Part shown: positions 1 to 8,257 of the stretch, in pieces
Layout: each line of letters begins with the position of its first letter
Numbering within the stretch: the stretch's first letter is position 1
From: Symbiodinium natans
Taxonomy: Eukaryota > Sar > Dinophyceae > Suessiales > Symbiodiniaceae
Reading direction: 5' to 3'
DNA: 64,000 bases
Assembly (NCBI GenBank): GCA_905221605.1
Contig: CAJNDS010000790.1
Span: 1-64,000 of the forward strand
Made by a program: the position numbers and the translations under genes
Notes under the pieces: model-generated
What the model saw: the letters and a program-made list of their open reading frames with translations, nothing else
Told to the model about the DNA's origin: nothing
The model's database searches: none

Positions 1-205
1 GATGAATAAATAACCAATACTCTATTAATATTATTATAATAAAACCAAAATTTTTAATTTTCTTTTCCGGGATTCTTTCAATTATATTTATAAATCTCAT
101 TCATATCTTTATTATAATTCTTTCATTTATCTTTTGCCAGGGTGTATATTTTGCCATAATTTTCGAAGGACGAAAGAAGGAGATATTATTTTTTAAATTG
201 AGAAT

Positions 206-425
206 ACATCTGGCAAAGAAATAAATAAGAGAAATTTGACAAAGAAATAAATTAGAGAAATCTGGCAAAGAGACAAATGAGAGAAATTTGACAAATAGAT
301 AAATGATAGAAATGAGAGATATCTAATAAAGAGATAAATGAAAAAAAAATTGGCAATAAATGAGAGAAATCTGGCAAAGAGAACAATGAGAGAAATCTGC
401 TAAAGAGAAAAGATTTTGGCCTCTC
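206..425. repeat. AT-rich imperfect tandem repeat
   Basis: About ten imperfect copies of a unit of roughly 20 bases are seen, with core GAGAAATCTGGCAAAGAG and variants TTTGACAAAG and AAATGAGAGAAA. No ORF of note crosses it. The first 200 bases are plain AT-rich DNA in which I see no gene. Confidence 0.7.
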
Positions 426-629
426 CGTGCTGAATTTGGCAGATATTGAATCAATTCACAAGTCTTCATTGCACAATTTCATATTGCTTCTAAGCTTCTG
501 CTTTGTGTGGGTGTGCTCTCGCTTACCTCTGTCAAGAACTTGGCAATTGCCATGAGCCGGCAGGTTGGCAGTCTCACAGCAGGCAGAGCGGCGCGCCCTA
601 GCAGTGAGTGATGGTTGTTATTTTGATTG

Positions 630-741
630 TTGGAGCACGAAGCTCCGCAAAAATTGTGTGAGTCACATTGATGCGTCCCATTCACGACAACCTTTAGTAA
701 AAGGCGAAAGGTAGGTGCGTTATGAAGTGAACGCTGCGATG
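630..741 (-). ncRNA. U5: U5 spliceosomal snRNA
   Basis: The minus strand carries the invariant U5 loop-I block CTTTCGCCTTTTACTAAAG (plus 692-710). Its nine-base loop GCCTTTTAC at 697-705 contacts exon ends during splicing. The flanks GTTCAC and GTGAAT can pair to make the long 5' stem. About 40 bases downstream is a Sm site AATTTTTG (plus 648-655), followed at once by a terminal hairpin with GGAGC/GCTCC arms (632-646), which is the normal U5 3' end. The 5' end is set by analogy with the roughly 31-base leader of other U5 RNAs and may be off by several bases. U5 is a component of the U5 and tri-snRNP particles. Confidence 0.93.
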
Positions 742-746
742 GCTCT

Positions 747-820
747 AGACCGGTCTGATCTTTGAAAATGCTGAAAATTCGAAACAACTTTCTCTCTGAA
801 ATAGGATCTATGATCATGCT
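747..820. other. Conserved 74-bp element, copy 1 (next to U5)
   Basis: This stretch, starting at the palindrome AGACCGGTCT and ending TGATCATGCT, recurs at 7152-7225 and 26209-26282. Copies 2 and 3 lie in the U2 cassettes. Copy 1 lies only a few bases upstream of the U5 start. Copy 1 differs from the others at about five places. On the minus strand all five fall at codon position 1 or 3 of an open frame encoding a peptide like SMIIDPLSERKLFRVFSILK, and the resulting replacements are I/L, I/V and F/L. It may be a short coding exon, an snRNA-associated promoter element, or an unrecognised small RNA. I do not recognise a family. Confidence 0.6.
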
Positions 821-842
821 GAAACTACCCATAGGCTCCAAG

Positions 843-1110
843 CTTGAAAAAAATCAAGCTGGCACTTGATTTTTTTCAATTTTCAAGCTACGCTTGAAAA
901 TGGAGAAAAACAGCTAAAAATCAAGCTTGAAATATCTATAAAATGGATTTTCCGCTTGAAAAAATCTTGAAAAAAATCTTGAAAAATCTTGAAATTTTGG
1001 AAATTTCACGAATTTTGCACTTGAAAAAAATCTTGAATTTCAAAAATCTGCGCTTGATTTTTAAAAAACTGCACTTTTCCAATCTTGAAAAAATCTTGAA
1101 TTTTCACTCA
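843..1110. repeat. Low-complexity CTTGAAAAAATC repeat
   Basis: Degenerate copies of CTTGAAAAAAATCTTGAA fill this AT-rich stretch. The 62-codon ORF at 943-1131 is a by-product of the repeat (peptide rich in ILEKILK) and is not called as a gene. From 1130 to 1310 the DNA is TATATA-rich with no recognisable gene. Confidence 0.65.
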
Positions 1111-1318
1111 GAGGAAAACATATATTGTTGAAATATTAAAGAATATGTTTCACGAAATAGGTATCTATTCATATAAATATAATGTGTATATATACATATA
1201 TATCTACACATGCAATTATTTTACATGCATATTGCATATATATATATATGCATATAGGATATATATGTATATATACATGTATATGATAGATATATATGTA
1301 TATTAGGCTCGCCTAAAC

Positions 1319-1535
1319 CTTAAACCCTAAACCCTATATGGCTCAGGCCCGGGTTGAGGTTTAGGGTTAACCCTGAACCCTATATTTTATAAATTGGGTT
1401 TAGGGTTTAGGGTTTAGGGTTTAGGATTTAGGGTTCAGGGTTCAGGGTTTAGGGTTTAGGGTTTCGGGTTTAGGGTTCAGGGTTCAGGGTTCGGGGTTTA
1501 GTTTTCGGATTCAGGGTTTTAGGGTTTAGGGCTGA
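1319..1535. repeat. Interstitial telomere-like repeats (TTTAGGG, degenerate)
   Basis: CCCTAAA units at 1319-1335 and 1366-1385 face a run of TTTAGGG, TTCAGGG and TTTCGGG units from 1398 to about 1530. Two orientations face each other over a few tens of bases, so this is not a chromosome end. Several units carry single substitutions, which suggests an old array. Confidence 0.85.
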
Positions 1536-1540
1536 GGTGC

Positions 1541-1960
1541 CTGGGCAGACACTCATATGTCTGGATAGACAAGGTTCATGCCTGCACAGGCAGTTCGCAT
1601 GTCTGGACAGACATGATGCCTGGACATACAGTTCGCATGTCTGGACAGACATGATTGTATGCCTGGACAAGAGGTAGTTCGTATGTCTGGACAGACATGA
1701 TTGCTTCTCATTTTCTCTTTCTTCTCTTATAGGTGCCTGGACAAACAATTCACATATCTAGCCAGACATGCTTGCTTCTCATTTTCTCTTTCTTCTCTTT
1801 ATAAGATTTATTTTAGTGCCGACAGGCAATTCGCATACGTCTCTTCAGAGACAAGCATTGATGCTAAATTTATAGGACCCAAGCAGATATATAAGCAGAT
1901 ATTAATGTGTGGATTGCAGACATACACGAATTTAATGCCTGGATAGGCAGGTACTAACAT
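1541..1960. repeat. Cluster 1 of CTGGACAG palindromes
   Basis: At least eight copies or decayed copies of a 14-18 base near-palindrome occur here. Examples are ATGTCTGGACAGACAT near 1598, 1635 and 1684, a GGATAG variant near 1558, and ATGCCTGGACA half-forms near 1618, 1658 and 1734. Two segments also share the spacer TGCTTCTCATTTTCTC (near 1703 and 1773), so a longer unit of about 70 bases has been duplicated. No protein gene is visible between the copies. Confidence 0.75.
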
Positions 1961-2041
1961 AGATTTGTTTTGTATAGGCCATTGGAGATATGCTTTAGAT
2001 ATTTGGTTGCCAAGATCACTTAAAGAAAATAGAGAGAGAGC

Positions 2042-3332
2042 ATGGATAAAGCTCATGGTGGTGCAAGGAGGCTGCAAATGCCCATCACCGGCCTAGTCCA
2101 CCTGGAGGGCCTTCTTTCTGACGTGGTGAGGAAAGAAGGCCATTTCAACTTCAAGTCCTACCAGTCCGTTGCAAAAAGCCAAGACAGTGAAGGTGTTGAG
2201 CGTAAACATTTTTTATGCTTTTAGAAAGAAGCTCGAGCTGTGAAAACAGTACGAAAACACGGTTCCCAACTTAATCTGCAAGCAGGCTATCGTCGGAGAT
2301 GACCTGACATACCTCGCACCGTTTCTGGAGAAGTTAATGCTTGCACAGCCGACGCTGTTATTTAAATACTCCGAGCTGAAGATGGTCTACCAGAAGATCC
2401 TGGCCTGCTTTCCTTCATTGAAGGAAAATTTTCCTGGGGTGGACAAGAACCAGATTCCCGCCAAGCTGGCTAAGCATGCGAGGCGGTTGAAAGACCCGAT
2501 CAGATTTGCAGAGTGCAGCAAGAGCTTGGCAGTGTGGCAAGTGGAAAAGCTTGAGAACCTCAGGATTGAACTTGCCCGACTTCACGATGACTACGAAGAG
2601 GAGCAGAATGAGCTGCTGACGGGCCAGCAGGAAGCCCAGGCCGTGAGGAAGAAACCCAGCTTCAGATCTTCGACGCCCAGATCTTCGCCGAGACCTTCGC
2701 TGAGCTCCTCCAGCTTGCAGAGGGGATCTTCGAGAAAATCTTTGCGATCGCAGAGCTGTGATGTTGACCATGATCTGCAGAGCTTGCTTGACGTGGAGAT
2801 TCCTCTCACCCAAGACAGCAACTCTGAGTCCGAGAGTTCCCACGGCATACTGAAGAAAGCTGAGGAGACTTCCCCGGTGCCAGCACGAAAGAGGAACATC
2901 AGGGAGCAGATCGAAGAGAGCAAGGGCAAGGGCTTGAAGAAGAAAGGAAAACTTGGGAAGAAGCAGGGCAGCAACTTTGTGAAGAAGAAAAAGAAGGAGT
3001 CCCTGCAGAAGGCCGCCAAGGACGAGAAGAAGAAGGGGTCCCCACAGAAGCCCGCCAAGGACGAGAAGAACAAGAAGAGGAACAGGGCTCCCCGCAAAGT
3101 TCACTTGACCTCTGCCGAGTTGGGCCAGCTGACACTCATGCCATACAAGGCTACCAAAGCCGTGGCTGTGAGGATTAGGAACGGCCAGCAACTGTTCCAA
3201 GTGAGCTGCTACCACGACCTGAAGAAGAACGGCAAGCAGGCACAGAAGTTCCTTGATGAGCTGAAGGCTGGAAAGCCCTTGGTGAAAGTCTTGGAGATCC
3301 GCGACCAGATGCACCCGAAGACAGGGAAGTGA
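2042..3332 (+). CDS. Lys-rich protein with coiled-coil-like N-terminus, function unknown
   Basis: Not recognised. The main exon is open from about 2283 to a TGA at 3330-3332. It is preceded by a likely first exon starting at ATG 2042 (MDKAHGGARRLQ), with an intron in roughly 2190-2282. I could not make the phases join uniquely, so the first exon is tentative. If translation begins in the main exon, ATG 2337 gives 331 residues. The protein has a helical N-terminal part (to about residue 95), a Ser/Arg-rich linker (about 105-140) and a Lys-rich stretch of KDEKKKGSPQK-like repeats (about 195-250). It ends in a compact segment with FQVSCYHDLKKNGKQAQKF near residues 285-303. The basic middle suggests a nuclear or nucleic-acid-binding protein; that is inference. 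The long minus-strand ORFs opposite it are shadows. Confidence 0.6.
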
Positions 3333-3502
3333 GAGACTATAGATATCCGTATATCCTGTGGGTGTATACCAGAAGTTTTTGTCTGCAGAAATGGGGATCG
3401 AATCTGGACTGTCAGAAAACTGTGAATGACATCTCGTGTGGATCGAGTGTTGTATATATACATAATATACATATATGGTATTAGAATATTCTATATATAT
3501 TA

Positions 3503-3530
3503 ACCCTAAACCCTAAACCCTAAACCCTAA
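3503..3530. repeat. Short CCCTAAA run
   Basis: Four CCCTAAA units lie just downstream of the preceding gene. The following 330 bases are TATATA-rich and hold no gene that I can see. Confidence 0.8.
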
Positions 3531-3867
3531 ACCTGAAACGCTAAATCCTCTATACCGGATATAGCTTTTCACCAAATATATATCTTCTAAGTGTATATGT
3601 ATAGATTAATCTTATATATATATATGTAGATATGAATGAATACATATTAATAATATATATATATATATATATGCATGTAAATAAGACACAAGTAAACAAT
3701 AGATGTAAATAAACAAATAATGTATATGTGAAATCTATAGAATTATTAATGTCTAGATATATAATAGAAACCTAAATTTGATATATATATATACACATAT
3801 TGCAGCATACTATCTAGTTTATATAGCTATATACATATAAACATATATGTAGATATGTATATATATG

Positions 3868-4110
3868 TGTGTATGATATGATATGATATGATATGATATG
3901 ATATGATATGATATGATATGATATGATATGATATGATATGATATGATATGATATGATATGATATGATATGATATGATATATGTATGTATGTATGTATGTA
4001 TGCATGCATGCATGCATGCATGTGTGTATGTCTGTATGTATGTATGTATGTATGTGTATGTGTATGTGTATGTGTATGTATACATATGTAAGAATGTATG
4101 TATATGTATA
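3868..4110. repeat. (TATGA)n then (TATG)n microsatellites
   Basis: About 21 uninterrupted TATGA units (3872-3979) pass directly into TATG, CATG and TGTATG repeats up to about 4110. Repetitive ORFs run through both strands (YHIIS, YVCM repeats), but they only reflect the array. Confidence 0.95.
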
Positions 4111-4193
4111 TGTATGTATGTATATGTATTCATCCGTAAATATATGTTCAGGCTCCACTTAAGAATGTCTGGACAGACTATATTTACTGAGGG

Positions 4194-4305
4194 CATTAAT
4201 GTCTGGACAGACAAGACATCCCACCTTAATGTCTGGACAGACAAGACATCCCACCTTAATGTCTGGACAGACAAGACATCCCACGTTAATGTCTGGAGAG
4301 ACAAT
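4194..4305 (+). repeat. 38-bp tandem repeat, three copies, each with one CTGGACAG palindrome
   Basis: Three nearly identical units contain TTAATGTCTGGACAGACA followed by AGACATCCCACC or ACG. A fourth palindrome, with GGAGAG in place of GGACAG, closes the array. The near identity points to recent local duplication of the palindrome together with its flank. Confidence 0.9.
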
Positions 4306-4444
4306 TGAGCTGGAGGGTTGAAAATTTCGTGACGGGCAGCATTCTGGCCCAAGCACAGCACTGAAGCTAGCTTTGAAGCACGGTGCCATGGGGCCTGGAA
4401 CGATCTCCGGCAAGGGCAAGCAAGACCCGTTGCTTGGTACGAAC

Positions 4445-4489
4445 GCCCCCGATCGCCGAGGGAGAGATGCCCCCTCAGCGATCGGGGGC
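4445..4489. repeat. Strong hairpin inside a small ORF
   Basis: The arms GCCCCCGATCGCCGAGGG and its near-exact complement (one G-T wobble if transcribed) enclose the 8-base loop AGAGATGC. The hairpin lies inside a 54-codon ORF (ATG 4388 to TGA 4549-4551) that could be a small exon. I cannot tell whether the sequence is kept as DNA or RNA structure. Confidence 0.75.
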
Positions 4490-4745
4490 AAGGGCTTCAG
4501 TGACCGCCGCGACGTGCAGCAGGGAACGATGTCTGCACTTTGGCGCGAGTGACGTGGCTTAATTTTTATAGACATTTCAATGTCTGGACAGACATGGTGT
4601 TTGAACAAAAGTTTGCAAGATATGCAGTTCAATGTCTAGACAGACACCCTATATATGTTTAGTGACTGGACAGTCATGATCGAGGGATGATCCTTTAATG
4701 ACTGGACATGAGAGATTGTTTATATTGACTGGACAGTCATGAAAG

Positions 4746-5148
4746 ATGAGTTTCCATCCAAGGAACCTCCGTGCCGTTTGGGGCCGCTTGCATCCAGAGG
4801 TGCCTTTTGGGCAATGGATGCAGTGCCTGGTGGACTTCACGGCCAAGGAGTCGAAGCTGAACCCAGGTACGGGAGAGTCCGCCCGGAGCTTCTTCACACG
4901 AGTGTACCGGAAACTTGGAAGTTCTTATAACTTGACCCACATATGAAAAGATAAGTGGTAAAATATGCATTGATAATGTCTGGACAGACATGCAAGAAAT
5001 GTACGTGTGAACTAAGGGAGTCTCGTTTTGAGACACACGAGAAGATGATGAACTATCTGCTGGAGGCCATGGCCGAGAGGGACCGCCAAGCAGAGGCCAG
5101 TGAGCTGCCCTGGTGGCAAGAGGTTCAGGCCGGATCAGAAGTGCAGTA
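4746..5148 (+). CDS. Two probable exons of an unrecognised protein
   Basis: Two open stretches on the plus strand look like real coding sequence. The first (about 4746-4925) reads FHPRNLRAVWGRLHPEVPF and continues through FTAKESKLNPGTGESARSFF. The second (about 5005-5148) reads ETHEKMMNYLLEAMAERDRQ and ends EVQ at a TAG. They are separated by an AT-rich gap carrying one palindrome copy (near 4976), which I read as an intron. A palindrome also sits directly before exon 1 (4731) and after the stop (5161). Splice sites were not fixed. No family is recognised. The second exon has a helical, amphipathic character. Confidence 0.45.
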
Positions 5149-5226
5149 GTTGCCGTGTTTAATGACTGGACAGTCATGCTTGACATGTACATGAGAAAAG
5201 AAGCCACTTAAGCTTGACAGGAAAAC

Positions 5227-5447
5227 ATGGGAGCTGGGGCCAGTGGAAGTGGTGGTGGGTATGGTGGTGGACAGGACCAGCCCTGCACCAAGAAAAGGTT
5301 CATAGGATCCAGAAACATTTGATTTAATTGCAGGACCAACCCCAGCAGAACGACGCCCAGAACCAGCCCCAGCAGAACGACCCCGACAACCAGAGCCAGC
5401 AGCAGAACGACGCCCAGAACGATGCTGCAGAGCTCGCACTGATTTTT
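5227..5447 (+). CDS. Small low-complexity protein, Gly- then Gln/Asn- or Ser/Arg/Thr-rich
   Basis: ATG 5227 starts a Gly-rich exon (MGAGASGSGGGYGGGQDQP). A GT donor at about 5302 and an acceptor TTGCAG near 5332 bracket a short intron. The following exon is an internal repeat of CCAGCAGAACGACGCC. In the phase given by these splice sites it codes TNPSRTTPRTSPSRTTP and stops at 5445-5447. In the neighbouring phase it codes DQPQQNDAQNQPQQND and stays open to 5597. I cannot decide between them. No function can be assigned. Confidence 0.35.
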
Positions 5448-5479
5448 TTGACCATTTTGATTAAAGCGATGGGGCTAAA

Positions 5480-6023
5480 GATGCACTTGAGGCTGCATGG
5501 TGGCAGCCCAGCATGCCGGGGTGGCAGCAGTGGCAGACGGCCTGGTGGCAGGCCCGGTGCAAATATTTCTGAAGGTCTGGACAGACCATGGGCATGAGTT
5601 GATGCCAGGACTGGTCCGGCCACTCGTGGGACTCGTGGCCAAGCCAGGCCCGGCACGTAAGTGCATATCTCCATATATAATGTGTTGCACGCTGTGGGAT
5701 ATTTTCGGTGCACCCCGACAGGACCCGACCAGTGGCTGGGGCACACCGTCAACCCAGCAGGGGCCAGGAGATAGTGCATGCTTGTGTCTGTGCATGCATA
5801 TCGTGACTGAAGTAAAACTTATTTGATGAGGATGCCCCCGACCCGTGGAGTGGACAGCAAGCTTGGCAGGCTGTGGCCGACACAGAGTGCATGTATATAT
5901 TTTGGGTTTCGCTTTTGAATTCCCTGAGGCCGACAATGGCACCGGAAGTGGAAGCTGGCCCAATGCCCCGACAGGAATTGGAGCTGCAGGAGATACGGGT
6001 GGGAGACAGAGAGAGGGAGAGAT

Positions 6024-6082
<59 letters not shown>

Positions 6083-6172
6083 CAGAGATGGATACACTTG
6101 AAAGGACAGATGGACGATGGCCAGCAGGCTGGAGATGCAGCTGGGGGAGATGGAGCTGCCCCGGATGCACCG
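5480..6172 (+). other. Exon-like segments rich in Trp, Gln, Gly and Asp
   Basis: Short open segments of similar composition recur here. AWWQPSMPGWQQWQTAWWQA is at about 5498-5557, DPTSGWGTPSTQQGPGDSA is at about 5726-5782, and DAPDPWSGQQAWQAVAD is at about 5830-5880. QMDDGQQAGDAAGGDGAAP is at about 6101-6160, before a possible donor at 6172. They may be exons of one low-complexity protein together with 5227-5447. Splice joins were not established. Confidence 0.3.
6006..6079. repeat. (GA)n microsatellite
   Basis: A nearly pure GA/GAGACA run of about 74 bases. ORFs through it on both strands (ERERER, LSLSLS) are artefacts of the repeat. Confidence 0.95.
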
Positions 6173-6433
6173 GTGTCTGGACAGACATTAAAATGCCTGG
6201 ACAGGCATGGTTTAATGCCTGGACAGGCATGCATGGTTTAATGCCTGGACAGGCAAGATGATCCCATCCAGACCTAGGCCCAGGATCCAGATTATGTTGG
6301 TAACCTGAGTGAGAGCTTTTTCGGTAACCACCGAAAGTTGTTTAAAGTGTGTGGCGACTGCCACCACATGAGTTTCGTTTGCCACTCGTCGGTTCCTGTT
6401 CAAGAAGAGTTCAAAAATCTAATCAAGAGATCT

Positions 6434-6441
6434 AAAAAAAA
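6434..6441 (-). terminator. Pol III-type T-run after U6
   Basis: Eight T residues on the minus strand directly follow the U6 3' end, as expected for RNA polymerase III termination. Confidence 0.85.
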
Positions 6442-6487
6442 CTTGGTACACTTCTCGATTTGTGCGTGTCATCCTTGCGCAGGGGCC

Positions 6488-6519
<32 letters not shown>

Positions 6520-6544
6520 TCGGATGATCCCCGAAGGAAATCCG
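6442..6544 (-). ncRNA. U6: U6 spliceosomal snRNA
   Basis: The minus strand contains the near-invariant U6 core, from ATTGGAACGATACAGAGAAG through TTAGCATGGCCCCTGCGCAA to GGATGACACGCA. The ACAGAGA box that pairs with the 5' splice site is at plus 6498-6504, and the AGC catalytic triad follows it. A 5' stem-loop with CGGAT/ATCCG arms and a TTCG-containing loop (plus 6521-6544) marks the start. The length of about 103 nt is normal for U6. It lies 320 bases from the SL RNA gene on the opposite strand. SL and snRNA gene clusters are known in dinoflagellates. Confidence 0.96.
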
Positions 6545-6763
6545 ATTTCGCTCGAAGTTGCCAAATAAGATATCTCCACAACAAACCCGAGAAAAAAACC
6601 TTGCAACTGAACCAGTTGCTGGAGGTGAGTAGCCTTACAGTGTGAGCTCAGGGAGTCAGACAACGCAAGGCCAAAGGTGCAAAGAGTACCTCTTATACAC
6701 TCTGCATCACCTCAGGGAGGGAGCAGTTGCTAACACCTCCACCGAAAAAAAAGCCAGCATAGA

Positions 6764-6789
6764 GGAGCTTGCAATCGGGAGCAAGCTCC
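6764..6789. other. Perfect 9-bp hairpin between U6 and SL RNA
   Basis: GGAGCTTGC and GCAAGCTCC enclose an 8-base loop. On the minus strand the hairpin is preceded by CTGTTTTTTGG (a Sm-site-like run) and followed by a T8 run (plus 6744-6752), an arrangement like the 3' end of an snRNA. I could not recognise a U1 or U4 body upstream of it. It could be a further small RNA end or a transcription-termination structure of the SL unit. Confidence 0.5.
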
Positions 6790-6863
6790 AAAAAACAGAA
6801 GTGAACCTGCAGCCGACTGCTGTGGCCGGCAAGAGAGTATTACTAGGTGGTCAGTGCAGAGGC

Positions 6864-6920
6864 ACCGTAGCCATTTTGGCTCAAGGTACAAATCGGGACC
6901 TTGCTGCAAAGCAGGCCTTT
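6864..6920 (+). ncRNA. Spliced-leader (SL) RNA
   Basis: The 22-base exon at 6864-6885 begins with A and contains CCGTAGCCATTTTGGCTC, the dinoflagellate spliced leader that is trans-spliced to the 5' end of nuclear mRNAs. It contains ATTTTGG, the Sm-like motif reported inside the dinoflagellate SL exon. The GT donor follows at 6886 (GTACAAATCGGG). The intron part then forms a hairpin with TGCT/AGCA arms and a GCAA tetraloop (about 6902-6913) before a T-rich end near 6918-6923. The total of about 55-60 nt matches the short dinoflagellate SL RNAs. This is the strongest taxonomic evidence in the window. Confidence 0.96.
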
Positions 6921-7151
6921 TGTCTTTTCCTTGCGAGAGAAGAGAAGAAGCCTTTTTGGCTTTCTTCTTTGGCTAGCTAAGTTGCTGGAAAATTCTTAAA
7001 AGCAAGTTTTTTCTTTTCATGCACATGGAACCCCACATTTACACTTGAGCGCAAAACCCAAACCTGGGTTTTTTTTGGAACAAATGTTCGAGATTTCAGA
7101 ACTTTCTCAACATCATTGTTCTTATGGTGGTCTTTGGCATCAAAAGTATCC

Positions 7152-7225
7152 AGACCGGTCTGATCTTTGAGAATGCTGAAAACTCGAAACAGCTTTCTCT
7201 CGGAAAGAGGATCTATGATCATGCT
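7152..7225. other. Conserved 74-bp element, copy 2
   Basis: This copy is identical to copy 3 over the core and about 93% like copy 1. It lies about 910 bases upstream of U2. On the minus strand it is part of an ORF at 6977-7255 (MSLSSEISCISMIIDPLSER at its start), which copy 3 also keeps open. Confidence 0.6.
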
Positions 7226-8136
7226 TATACAACTGATCTCCGAACTAAGTGACACGTTAACAAATAGGATCTTTTGCAGCCAATTTTACTGCCCATTGAA
7301 AGAAAGATCTCATTGTTTCAGGAAATCTCACATTACTAAAACAACTTCATGTGCCTTTGTCTTCGTGTTCACCTTGAATTAAACAACAAGAAAGGATTTT
7401 ATGAGCAACAAAGCCCACTCAAAGCTTCACTTGTTCGGAAAAGTCACTTCAGTGCCATTGATTTTTTGCTCAAAAATTGTCAAAACATGAAAATTGAACG
7501 ATTCTTTCCAGCCAACCAAACTGTTGCAAGGTCTTCAAATTCTTGAAAGATGAAACAGAAAAAAACATTCCACTTCCTTGTGGCAAAGTTCAACAATTGC
7601 TGAGCATCTGGTCTCCAGGAGGTTCTTAAGCAAAAGTGCAGAGCGGTTCTCCAATACTCTCACTGCCTTGACACCGCACACACTCAGCAACACACACCAC
7701 ACACACACACAGACACACAGACAAAAAAAAAACGTGTCCAGCACAAACAGGGAATAATTTGAAGAAAAGAGTTTAAACGATAGAAAAAAAAACGAAAAAC
7801 AGAAGAGTGGTTTCGTTCTCTCTTCAAATTCGAAACATGAAACAAAAAGCATGAAACAAGAATTTTTTCAAAAAATCGACGAGGAAAAACAAAAAAGAAT
7901 GAATCTCGGCAACTAATTCACCCTGCATTTTCAGAACAGATTCCAGATTTCACCAGTTCAAAAAACGTGGAAAAAAATTGAAAAACAGCTTCTGACACGA
8001 AAAACATGTCTTACTCCGGTGTCTCGCTTGCTTCGCTCGCCAGCTGGATTGGCAGGGATGTCGATGGGTTTTCAAGATAGTGCACACAGTCTCTTTGCAT
8101 CAAGCTTGCAGGCAGTCTGACTGCCTCATACAGAGC

Positions 8137-8257
8137 ATACCTTCTCGGCCTTTTGGCTATGATCAAGTGTAGTATCTGTTCTTATCAGTGTGACAACTGA
8201 TATGTCTCCAACTGGAAACTTGCTTGTCACATCAATTTTTGCTGGGGAAGTGTCTTC
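8137..8257 (+). ncRNA. U2: U2 spliceosomal snRNA, copy 1
   Basis: The start ATACCTTCTCGGCCTTTTGG and the branch-site recognition block AAGTGTAGTATCTG (GTAGTA at 8169-8174) are diagnostic of U2. Next come stem II-like hairpins and a Sm site AATTTTTG at 8234-8241. Only a mini-hairpin (GAAG/CTTC) follows, so the RNA is about 121 nt and lacks the long 3' stem-loops III and IV of animal U2. Relative to copy 2 it has G to A in the hairpin GTCTCC-AACT-GGAGAC, giving one mismatched pair. Copy 2 is therefore the better-formed molecule. Confidence 0.93.

Larger units (their letters stand above)
4165..6255. repeat. Cluster 2 of CTGGACAG palindromes with covarying stem base
   Basis: Copies occur near 4167, 4194-4305, 4580, 4631, 4661, 4731, 4976, 5161, 5575, 6174, 6191, 6213 and 6240. 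Four intact forms are seen: TGTCTGGACAGACA, TGCCTGGACAGGCA, TGACTGGACAGTCA and GGTCTGGACAGACC. When the outer stem base changes, its partner on the other side changes too. The copies lie between short exon-like segments. One sits directly at a probable intron donor (6172-6186) and another ends at a probable acceptor near 6255. Confidence 0.8.
6984..8257 (+). repeat. U2 cassette, copy 1 of a 1.27-kb duplication
   Basis: This segment matches 26043-27310 over its whole length in the same orientation, with scattered substitutions and small indels that I judge by eye to be a few percent. It carries the conserved 74-bp element, an AT-rich spacer and a U2 gene. The match starts at GCTGGAAAATTC and stops at GTGTCTTC, the U2 3' end. 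Immediately after it come TAGGG and three TTTAGGG units, unlike copy 2. Confidence 0.95.

Noticed and set aside
479-841. 120-codon minus-strand ORF
   Set aside because: It covers the U5 snRNA gene and its flank. Only the 747-820 part is kept as a possible coding element because of its substitution pattern in other copies.
2415-3314. 299-codon ORF opposite the Lys-rich gene
   Set aside because: It is Leu-rich antisense of a Lys/Glu-rich coding strand, a common shadow.
4194-4305. CRISPR-like array of 38-bp repeats
   Set aside because: Units are contiguous and nearly identical with no unique spacers, and the genome is eukaryotic.
6600-6740. 5S rRNA, U1 or U4 gene near the SL RNA
   Set aside because: No diagnostic motifs (ACTTACCTG for U1, TTGCTAATTGA for U4, 5S internal control region) were found. 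A GGTGCA/TGCATCACC-like hairpin here is not enough.
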